Assembly (NCBI GenBank): GCA_964538515.1
Contig: CAZIEW010000018.1
Coordinates: 1 to 64,000, forward strand
Origin: CALBZH01 sp964538515
GTDB taxonomy: Bacteria; Desulfobacterota; Syntrophobacteria; Syntrophobacterales; Syntrophobacteraceae
Direction of reading: 5' to 3'
DNA: 64,000 nt
Below the pieces are notes generated by a model, which made no database searches, was not told the origin of the DNA, and saw only the letters and a program-made list of their open reading frames with translations. Below are positions 23,102 to 30,430 of this stretch, piece after piece (position 1 is the first letter of the stretch; the number at the start of each line of letters is the position of its first letter). A program made the position numbers and the translations under genes.

Positions 23102-25252
23102 ATGGAACTGATCACCTTGCGAGGGATCTCGAAATCGTATCAGCTCGGCGAGATCGAGCTGCCGGTCCTTCGGGACATCTCGCTCACCATATCCAAAGGC
23201 GAGTTCGTCGCCCTGATGGGAACGTCCGGGTCGGGGAAGACCACCCTGATGAACCTTCTGGGCTGCTTGGACCGTCCCACCTCGGGAGAGTACTGGCTGG
23301 ATGGGGACGACGTGGGAGGCCTTTCTTCCGATGAGCAGGCCATTTTGCGAAATCAGAAGATTGGCTTTGTCTTTCAGAGCTTCAACCTGCTCCCCCGCAC
23401 CAGTGCCATCGAAAATGTGATGATGCCCCTCACCTATGGCGTCACGGTGCTTTCGGACGATGCGGCACGCGCACGGGCCACCGAGCTGCTGAGCCGCGTG
23501 GGGCTCGGCGAGCGGCTGGACCACGAGGCGTCGCAGCTTTCGGGCGGTCAGCAACAGCGGGTTGCCATCGCGAGAGCCCTCGTGAACAATCCCCCCCTGC
23601 TGTTTGCGGACGAGCCCACCGGGAACCTCGACTCCGCCACCAGTGAAGAGGTGCTGCGGCTCTTCCAGAAGCTCAATGAGGAGGAGGGGGTTACCATCAT
23701 CCTCGTCACCCACGACGAAAGCGTGGCTCGCTACGCCCAACGAACGATCCGGATCCACGACGGAAGAATCGCGTCGGATGGCACCAGCCCCACGGCGAGC
23801 CAATCCCAAACCGAGAGCCCGGTCGGTTCGAGCCCTGGATCGAGCCGGAAGTCGTGGCGCTCGGCGGGGCTCTCGGTACGGTTGCTCCGTATGCTGAAAA
23901 CCGCCCTGCACGGCCTGCGGCGCAACATCATGCGGGCGGCCCTCACCACGCTTGGCATCATCATCGGCGTTGGCGCCGTGATCGCCATGATGGAAATCGG
24001 GAGAGGCTCCTCCACAGCGATCCAGTCTACCATTGCGAGCATGGGGGCCAACAATCTGATGGTCTTCCCCGGGACCGCCTCGAGCGGCGGTGTAACGTTC
24101 GGTGCCGGCAGCGTCATGACGCTCACGCCCCAGGATGCCGAGGCCATTCTGGCCGAGTGCAGCGCGGTCCGGGCGACGGCTCCGGTGGTACGGGCACGGG
24201 CGCAGGTCGTGTACGGGAATCGCAATTGGGTGCCGACCTTCATTTACGGCACGACGCCTGCCTTTCACGATGTGCGCGAATGGCCCGTCTCCGAAGGCGA
24301 CCCCTTCTCCGAGCGCGACGTGCGCAACGGCAGCAAAGTGACGGTTGTCGGTCAGCGGTTGGTTCGGGAGCTCTTCCAGGGAGAGTCGCCCCTTGGCAAG
24401 GAATTGCGGATCAAGAACGTGCCCTTCAAGGTGATTGGCGTCTTGAGCGCCAAGGGAGCCAACATGATGGGAATGGATCAGGACGACATCCTCATCGCTC
24501 CCTGGACGACCATCAAGTACCGCGTGACGGGCACAGCACTCGCCAACGTCAATCAAAGTGGGAGCTCCACAACGGACTCGAGTACGTCGTCGTCGGTCAA
24601 CAGCCTGAACCAGCTCTACCCCGGAAGCCAGAGTCTCTATCCTCAGCAGTCGGCCACCCAGGCGGCAGACACCCCTAATCCGGTGAGGTTCACCAATGTC
24701 GACCAGATTTTGGTCGCCGCCCGATCCACCGAGGAGGTCCCCGTTGCCATCTCCCAGATGACGGAGCTTTTACGCCAGCGACACCGCATCGGCCCCGAAG
24801 AGCCCGACGATTTCAACATCCGGGACATGACCGAGATGAACAAGGCTCTGACTCAGACGGCCACCATGATGACCAAACTGCTTCTCGCCGTGGCGCTCAT
24901 TTCCCTGGTGGTGGGAGGCGTTGGGATCATGAACATCATGCTGGTCTCGGTGACGGAGCGAACGAGGGAGATCGGCCTCCGGATGGCGGTGGGCGCCCAG
25001 GGAAGCGCCATCTTGCAACAGTTCCTGGCAGAAGCGATCGTCCTGTGCTTTTGCGGCGGAGCGGCGGGCATTTTGATCGGGCGCGGAATCTCCATGCTGG
25101 TCCGGCTCCTTCTCGGCTGGCCCACGGAGCTTTCGTTGGATGCCGTCCTGGCGGCGTTTGCCGTTTCGGCGGGCGTCGGCATCATTTTCGGCTACTACCC
25201 CGCGCGGAAGGCGTCCCGGCTGGATCCCATCAACGCCCTGCGCTACGAATGA
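23102..25252 (+). CDS. macB: MacB-like ABC transporter (ATPase-permease fusion)
   Basis: A 716-residue protein. The N-terminal ABC domain has Walker A (MGTSGSGKTTLMNLL), the Q-loop, signature LSGGQQQRVAIARAL and Walker B LLFADEPTGNLDS. It is followed by a membrane helix (AALTTLGIIIGVGAVIAMM), a large periplasmic MacB_PCD domain and the three C-terminal FtsX helices (LLLAVALISLVVGGVGIMNIML). A serine- and glutamine-rich insertion (about residues 480-520) lies in the periplasmic part. It drives export of peptides, macrolide-like compounds or lipids with MacA and a TolC-type channel. ATG 23102 has GAGAGG seven bases upstream; ATG 23066, overlapping the macA stop, is possible. Confidence 0.92.
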   Translation: MELITLRGISKSYQLGEIELPVLRDISLTISKGEFVALMGTSGSGKTTLMNLLGCLDRPTSGEYWLDGDDVGGLSSDEQAILRNQKIGFVFQSFNLLPRTSAIENVMMPLTYGVTVLSDDAARARATELLSRVGLGERLDHEASQLSGGQQQRVAIARALVNNPPLLFADEPTGNLDSATSEEVLRLFQKLNEEEGVTIILVTHDESVARYAQRTIRIHDGRIASDGTSPTASQSQTESPVGSSPGSSRKSWRSAGLSVRLLRMLKTALHGLRRNIMRAALTTLGIIIGVGAVIAMMEIGRGSSTAIQSTIASMGANNLMVFPGTASSGGVTFGAGSVMTLTPQDAEAILAECSAVRATAPVVRARAQVVYGNRNWVPTFIYGTTPAFHDVREWPVSEGDPFSERDVRNGSKVTVVGQRLVRELFQGESPLGKELRIKNVPFKVIGVLSAKGANMMGMDQDDILIAPWTTIKYRVTGTALANVNQSGSSTTDSSTSSSVNSLNQLYPGSQSLYPQQSATQAADTPNPVRFTNVDQILVAARSTEEVPVAISQMTELLRQRHRIGPEEPDDFNIRDMTEMNKALTQTATMMTKLLLAVALISLVVGGVGIMNIMLVSVTERTREIGLRMAVGAQGSAILQQFLAEAIVLCFCGGAAGILIGRGISMLVRLLLGWPTELSLDAVLAAFAVSAGVGIIFGYYPARKASRLDPINALRYE

Positions 25253-25570
25253 TCCTCTCGACCCATACTTCCGGCTTCCCCCGTCGATGCAAGACGCTGC
25301 GGGCGTCCGCAGGCGGAGGGACCGATTCTGACCCTGAGCAGAGGGATAAAGGGTATGCCCGCTTTCGAAGGTAGGACAAGGTCCTCTGGAGCCCCTGGGC
25401 ACGACTCCCCGCGATCGAGTGTCCGAAGCAACGGTGAACGTCATTCCGGCGAAAGCCGGAATCCAGTTTGCTCAATAGGAACACTGCCGGATCCCGGCCT
25501 TCGCTGGGATGATACTGTGAAAGCCGGGCACCACGTAAGCGCCGGGCAGCAGGTGAACATCGGGTGCATT
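25253..25570. other. Intergenic stretch carrying a palindromic repeat
   Basis: Between macB and the outer-membrane channel gene. It contains the repeat at 25440-25513 and no supported gene. The frame of the downstream gene is open through part of this stretch, but its encoded residues do not look protein-like before the signal peptide. Confidence 0.6.
25440..25513. repeat. Dispersed palindromic repeat of the GTCATTCC...GGAATCCAG type
   Basis: GTCATTCCGGCGAAAGCC begins a left arm that is itself a hairpin (ATTCCGGC-GAAA-GCCGGAAT). The right arm (about 25487-25513) holds ATCCCGG-CCTTCG-CTGGGAT and is an imperfect reverse complement of the left arm. This pattern is widespread in intergenic DNA of proteobacteria. 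It probably entered the efflux operon as a mobile repeat. Confidence 0.75.
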
Positions 25571-27046
25571 GTGAGCGTCGAGCACGTTGGTGTGCTCCCG
25601 TGGACGAAGCGGCCCCGTGCATGGACCGTGTGGCTGGTCCTGGTCTGCCTTGTTCTGGCATCGGGCTGTGCTGTGGGACCCGACTTCAAGTCGCCCAAGA
25701 TGCCCGTCCCCGATCAGTGGGTGGGCGCGGCCACATCGCCCGGTATTGAAGCCGGTGCCACCGCGGATCAAACGCAGGATCTGGTCCAGTGGTGGAGGAA
25801 TTTTGGCGACCCGACACTGGATTCACTGATCGAACGAGCGATCGCCTCCAACCTCGACCTGGCCCTCGCCAAGTCGCGCATCCGGCAGGCCAGGGCTGCT
25901 CGCGGCATTGTCGCCTCGGGCCTTTGGCCGCAGCTGGACGGCAGCGCAAGCTACCAGCGGCGCCACGCGGAAGGCGTCGGTGGGGCTGGCCCCGAGAGAA
26001 ACCTGTTTCAGATTGGGCTGGACGCCGCCTGGGAGATCGACGTCTTCGGCGGCACTCGCAGAAATGTGGAAGCATCCAACGCGGACATTCAGGTCGCCCA
26101 CGAGGACCGACGCGATGTGCTGGTGAGTCTCGTCGCCGAAATGGGGACGAGCTACGCGATCCTCAGAGGAACGCAGCAGGAGATTGCCATTGCCAGAAGG
26201 AACCTGGCCGCACAGCGGCGCACGGCGGACATCACGCGCAAACGCTATGAAGCCGGTTTCGTGAGCAAGCTGGACGTGACCAATGCGGACGCCCAGGCTG
26301 CCACAACCGAATCGCTGATCCCTCCTTTGGAATCGACCGCGGCGGGAACCATCTACAGCATGAGCCTCCTGTTGGGACAGGAGCCCGGAAGTCTCACGGA
26401 GGAGCTTTCGACGGAATCCCCGATCCCATCCACTCCTCCCACGGTGCCGGTCGGTATTCCTTCGGACCTGCTTCGGCGAAGACCCGATATCCGGAGGGCC
26501 GAGGCGCAGATCCATGCCGCAACGGCGCGCATCGGGGTGGCAACGGCCGACCTGTTTCCGAAATTCTCCCTCACCGGGTCTCTCGGCTTTTCAAGTACCG
26601 ACCTGGCCATGGCCCTCAACTGGACCCAGAGTCGAACCTGGTCCTTCGGCCCGAGCGTCACGTGGCCCATCTTCCAGGCCGGAAAGATCCTCTCCAACAT
26701 CGAGGTCCAAAACGCCCTTGAGGAGCAGGCCCTTCTCACCTATCAGAAGACGGTGCTCAGCGCCTTGAACGAGGTTGAAACCGCGCTGGTGGCCTACGCC
26801 AAGGAGCGCGAGCATTACACGGCACTCGATGAGGCCGTGAGGAACAACCGTCAGGCCGTGGACCTCTCCATGCAGCTCTACGTCGCCGGCCGTACGGACT
26901 TCCTCAATGTGCTCACCGCCCAGCGGTCGCTTTTTGTGAGCGAGGAGGCGCTTGCCCAAAGCAGCCGGGCCCTCACGACAAACCTCATCGCAATCTACAA
27001 GGCTTTGGGCGGTGGATGGAGCTCGACCTTGGAGGAGGCCAAGTGA
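25571..27046 (+). CDS. TolC/NodT-family outer-membrane efflux lipoprotein
   Basis: A protein of about 491 residues with a lipoprotein signal (VWLVLVCLVLASGC, lipid-modified Cys33). The mature protein begins AVGPDFKSPKMPVPDQW, the hallmark of NodT/OprM-type channels, and has two OEP domains with conserved NLDLALAKSRIRQARAA, TADITRKRYEAGFVSKLDVTNA and IPSDLLRRRPDIRRAE. It forms the outer-membrane exit duct for the MacAB pump. The start is uncertain: GTG 25571 or GTG 25586 are reasonable, and no strong ribosome site is visible. The stop overlaps the TetR gene start (GTGA). Confidence 0.88.
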   Translation: MSVEHVGVLPWTKRPRAWTVWLVLVCLVLASGCAVGPDFKSPKMPVPDQWVGAATSPGIEAGATADQTQDLVQWWRNFGDPTLDSLIERAIASNLDLALAKSRIRQARAARGIVASGLWPQLDGSASYQRRHAEGVGGAGPERNLFQIGLDAAWEIDVFGGTRRNVEASNADIQVAHEDRRDVLVSLVAEMGTSYAILRGTQQEIAIARRNLAAQRRTADITRKRYEAGFVSKLDVTNADAQAATTESLIPPLESTAAGTIYSMSLLLGQEPGSLTEELSTESPIPSTPPTVPVGIPSDLLRRRPDIRRAEAQIHAATARIGVATADLFPKFSLTGSLGFSSTDLAMALNWTQSRTWSFGPSVTWPIFQAGKILSNIEVQNALEEQALLTYQKTVLSALNEVETALVAYAKEREHYTALDEAVRNNRQAVDLSMQLYVAGRTDFLNVLTAQRSLFVSEEALAQSSRALTTNLIAIYKALGGGWSSTLEEAK

Positions 27047-27684
27047 CCCAGCCAGAGGGACCCCAGCTCGGGCTCCACCAGGGGCGTGGCACGATTCGAA
27101 GGACAGTGAGCCGCAGAGAGCTCATCATTGCCGCGGCTGTGCAGTTGTTTGCCGCGAGAGGTTACGAAGCGACGTCGACGGCCGAGCTCGCGCGGGTGGC
27201 CGGCGTATCCGAAGGCACGATCTTCCACCACTTCAAGACCAAAGACGGCGTGCTCGTCCATATCCTCACGAACATGATGGACGACTATATCGAAGCCATG
27301 GAACGTCATCTGTTGCGAGCGAAAAGCGGACTTGAAGCCATCGAAGATCTCATTCGCTTCCATTTCGCCTATATCGAAGAGCATTCCCGGGAATCCCTGG
27401 TCATTTTCAGAGACATCCCGTCCCATATCCTGATGCCGGGCTTCCCAGCTCGTCCCCTGATCGAAACGCGAACCCGCCGTTTTATCCAGTCTTTACGAAA
27501 CAGCCTGGAACGAGGCCGGCAAGACGGGACCATCAGAGATGTTCCGGTCGAGCAAACCATCTTCATCTTGCGGGGCATGCTCGTGGGGTTGACCCGCCTG
27601 AAGCTCCTTGGCCCCACGGAAGTCCCCGACCTTCGCGACGAGCTGATCGATTTCTGCCGCAGGAGCCTTGCCAAAGCGGTCTAA
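27043..27684 (+). CDS. TetR-family transcriptional regulator of the efflux operon
   Basis: A 213-residue repressor. The N-terminal HTH (residues about 15-62) has RRELIIAAAVQLFAARGYE, then STAELARVAGVSEGTIFHHF and KTKDGVLV, a textbook TetR domain. The C-terminal ligand domain is of AcrR type. It overlaps the outer-membrane channel stop by GTGA, with GGAGGAGG ahead of GTG 27043, so it is the last gene of the macAB operon. It probably represses that operon through the palindrome at 21546-21559. Confidence 0.92.
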   Translation: MTQPEGPQLGLHQGRGTIRRTVSRRELIIAAAVQLFAARGYEATSTAELARVAGVSEGTIFHHFKTKDGVLVHILTNMMDDYIEAMERHLLRAKSGLEAIEDLIRFHFAYIEEHSRESLVIFRDIPSHILMPGFPARPLIETRTRRFIQSLRNSLERGRQDGTIRDVPVEQTIFILRGMLVGLTRLKLLGPTEVPDLRDELIDFCRRSLAKAV

Positions 27685-27699
27685 AGCAGGGCGATCCAT

Positions 27700-27731
27700 T
27701 TGACGACAGGTAATACGGGCTCAATATTGAG
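27700..27731 (+). promoter_or_regulatory. Putative promoter with overlapping palindrome
   Basis: TTGACG (27700-27705), a 17-base spacer and AATATT (27723-27728) could serve the DUF486 gene. The -10 lies inside a perfect 12-bp palindrome, CTCAATATTGAG (27720-27731). A second palindrome, CTTGATTCAAG, lies at 27760-27770. The promoter call is weak; the palindromes are plain. Confidence 0.35.
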
Positions 27732-27869
27732 AGGTCTTGTGCCGAAAACCTTTTCGCATCTTGATTCAAGACTTGAGTCGTGCTAAATGCGTCGCCGGTT
27801 GAGCATGCACCAACGGCTCTCGACCGCGGGTCCGAATCGGCTCCAATTTGAGGGAGAGTTTTCACGGCA

Positions 27870-28220
27870 ATGATCAAGCCCATTCTGCTTCTGGTCTTAT
27901 CCAACCTCTTCATGACATTCGCCTGGTACGGCCACCTGAAGAGCATGAGCACCAAGCCGTTGATCTTCGTGATTCTTGCCAGCTGGGGGATCGCTTTCTT
28001 CGAGTACATTCTGCAGGTCCCGGCAAACCGAATGGGGATTCACTATTTCAACATCGGCCAGCTCAAAGTGATCCAAGAAGTCATTACGATGTCGGTTTTC
28101 GCCGGCTTTGCCTGGGCCTACATGAAGCAGCCCCTCAAGCTCGACTACCTGTGGGCCGCCCTCTGCCTCGCCGGTGCCGTGTACTTCATGTTCCGAGGCG
28201 GACTCCCCCACCAGCCCTGA
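27870..28220 (+). CDS. DUF486-family small membrane protein
   Basis: A 116-residue protein with four hydrophobic helices, matching the DUF486 family: ILLLVLSNLFMTFAWYGHLK, then ASWGIAFFEYILQVPANRMG, FNIGQLKVIQEVITM and the final helix LDYLWAALCLAGAVYFMF. The size and topology resemble half-size drug/metabolite transporters, but no substrate is known. GAGGGAGAG precedes ATG 27870. It lies 62 bases upstream of the helicase gene. Confidence 0.88.
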   Translation: MIKPILLLVLSNLFMTFAWYGHLKSMSTKPLIFVILASWGIAFFEYILQVPANRMGIHYFNIGQLKVIQEVITMSVFAGFAWAYMKQPLKLDYLWAALCLAGAVYFMFRGGLPHQP

Positions 28221-28282
28221 ACCGTGTGTCTCACCCACCCTCCACGACCGTCACTCACTCTCCCGTCTTGCGTGACCCGGAA

Positions 28283-30430
28283 ATGAACGACCCACGGCAA
28301 CTGATCGAGACTGAAGAAACAAGGCTCCAGACCGTCGTCGGCGCCATTCGCACCACATTGAAGACCGAAGAGGTGGATCGGCAGGGGAAAGAGCGTGAGA
28401 TCGACCAGCTCAAACGGCAGAAGCTCGATGCGGTGGGTTGGCAGGAAAAGCGCGACATCGACACGCTCATCGACACTCATGTGCAGCAAAAGTCCATGCG
28501 GCACTACCAGGAGGACAAGGCGCTCTCTCAGCCTTACTTCGGCGTCCTGGAGCTCGATGACGACAAGCTCGGCAAAAGCAGCGTCTGCCTGGGGCGCCAG
28601 TCGTTTTTCGCCGGCGGCAAGGCGCTGGTGATCGACTGGCGTGATGCCCCCATCAGCCGTCTCTACTACGAATACGAAAGCGGCGAGCTCTACGAAGAGG
28701 AGATCCGAGGGCAGGAGCGCTCCGGGGTCATCGCGGCAAAACGCCAAGTCGAAACCGCTGGAGCGGTGCTGTCCAAGATCAGCGAAAAGGGTCTCGTCCT
28801 CGTTCGAGGCGAGGGCGGCTGGCACAAGAGCGGTGATCCGGGCGGCGTGATCTTCAGAAAGGAGGAGGTGGAGGACCACCGGCTTCCGGAGATCACCGCC
28901 TTGATCGACCGGAATCAATTCCGATCGATCGCAAGCCCGGAATCGAGCATCGTGCTCTTGCAGGGAGGTGCCGGAAGCGGCAAGACGACTGTTGCCCTTC
29001 ACCGTATCGCCTATCTCCATTTTCAAGAGCCAGAGCGCTTCAGACCCGAGCGCATGATGGTCCTGGTCTTCAATCGGTCCCTTCAAAAGTACCTTTCGAA
29101 GGTCCTCCCGGATCTTGGGGTGAATGGAGTGCGCGTGGACACCTACCACGCCTGGGCCGGCAAGATGCTTCGATCGGCCGGCGTACGCGTCTCTTATGGG
29201 TCCGAGGAAATCCCAGGCCCCGTCGCCAGGCTGAAAAAGAGCGCTTTGATGCTCACCGTGATCGAGCGACACTTGAAGGAAGTGGCTGAAAGAGCCTGCG
29301 CCTGGCTCGCCGACCAGCTCGAAACATCCGGCATGTCCGCAGCCCAGCTCCGCTCGGTCCGACACTTCCAGGATCTCTATCGAGGAATCAGCCACCGATC
29401 CGGGATCTTCGCGCAAGTCCCCAAATCCATCCGGGATCGCTTGCTCCCACGGATGCTCCAGCGATTGAACGACCACGAAAAGGACCTTCGAGCGGCCCTC
29501 GGGAACCGGGAGCTACTCGAGTCGACGGCTCGCGATCTAGGGGTCCCGATTGCCCCGACCGCGTTGGAAAAGCTCAGCCATTGGCAGGACCTGCTGAGCG
29601 AATCGGGCAGGGTCGACTTCACCGACACGGGGCTGCTGCTGTGGCTCATGCAACTGAAAGGGATCCCGGCTTCCCTCCCGGCTTACGCCCACGTGATGGT
29701 CGATGAGGCCCAGGACTTCAGCGAGGTCGAGCTGGCGACTCTCGTTGCGGCCGCCGACGAGCGCCAGTCGGTGACCATTTGCGGAGACATGGCCCAAAAG
29801 ATCAAAGGCGAATTCGACTTTGCGGGCTCGGATGGCTTTGCCGGCTTCATCAAGGGTCAGCAGGTCCGGATGGGGACCGGCCGGATTTGGGCCGACAGTC
29901 TCGTCGTCGGCTACCGGGCCACCCGACCCATCATGGAAGCTGCCTGGCATGTGCTGGGGGAAAGACCGCCCATGACGATCCACCGGGACGGCGAGCCGGT
30001 GACGATCCTGAAGACAGCGAGCTATCAGGAGAGCCTCGCGCGATCGCGGGAGATTCTCGCAGCCCACATGGTGGAGCGGCCGAAGTCCCTTGTCGCGGTG
30101 ATAGGCTTGTACCCGCGGGATGCCGACCGACTGTTCCACGAACTGAAATCCCTCGGGCTGGAGAAGGTTCGCCGGCATTCGAGGGATGATTTTACATTCG
30201 CTCCAGGCATCATCGTGACCAGTGCCCACCAGGTCAAAGGACTCGAGTTCTCCGCCGTCCTGGTCTTCAACCCATCGGCAAGCCAATACCGGGACACTCG
30301 TGAGCACCGGATGCTCCTTCACGTGGTTTTCACCAGGGCTGCCGACCGCCTCTGGGTCGTTGGGCATCAGCCGTTGGCCTATGGGCTGGGTGCTGACTCC
30401 CGGCGCGAAGTCAGTCCTCCGCCGGCTTGA
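28283..30430 (+). CDS. HelD/UvrD-like superfamily 1 DNA helicase
   Basis: A 715-residue protein with a charged N-terminal coiled coil (residues about 5-80), a beta-rich insertion (WRDAPISRLYYEYESGE), Walker A GGAGSGKTTVALHR (residues 228-241), motif II-like MVDEAQDFSEVE (about residue 475), motif IV/V region TSAHQVKGLEFSAVLVF and motif VI HVVFTRAADRLWVVG. This layout is that of HelD-type proteins, which release stalled RNA polymerase, and of related UvrD-like repair helicases. The frame is open further upstream, but ATG 28283 is where family-like sequence begins. Its 3' end overlaps the convergent acyl ligase gene by 20 bases. Confidence 0.88.
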   Translation: MNDPRQLIETEETRLQTVVGAIRTTLKTEEVDRQGKEREIDQLKRQKLDAVGWQEKRDIDTLIDTHVQQKSMRHYQEDKALSQPYFGVLELDDDKLGKSSVCLGRQSFFAGGKALVIDWRDAPISRLYYEYESGELYEEEIRGQERSGVIAAKRQVETAGAVLSKISEKGLVLVRGEGGWHKSGDPGGVIFRKEEVEDHRLPEITALIDRNQFRSIASPESSIVLLQGGAGSGKTTVALHRIAYLHFQEPERFRPERMMVLVFNRSLQKYLSKVLPDLGVNGVRVDTYHAWAGKMLRSAGVRVSYGSEEIPGPVARLKKSALMLTVIERHLKEVAERACAWLADQLETSGMSAAQLRSVRHFQDLYRGISHRSGIFAQVPKSIRDRLLPRMLQRLNDHEKDLRAALGNRELLESTARDLGVPIAPTALEKLSHWQDLLSESGRVDFTDTGLLLWLMQLKGIPASLPAYAHVMVDEAQDFSEVELATLVAAADERQSVTICGDMAQKIKGEFDFAGSDGFAGFIKGQQVRMGTGRIWADSLVVGYRATRPIMEAAWHVLGERPPMTIHRDGEPVTILKTASYQESLARSREILAAHMVERPKSLVAVIGLYPRDADRLFHELKSLGLEKVRRHSRDDFTFAPGIIVTSAHQVKGLEFSAVLVFNPSASQYRDTREHRMLLHVVFTRAADRLWVVGHQPLAYGLGADSRREVSPPPA

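Noticed and set aside
22922..24556. A 544-codon minus-strand frame over macA/macB
   Set aside because: Shadow of the macB reading frame, with no ribosome site and low-complexity, histidine- and glycine-rich composition.
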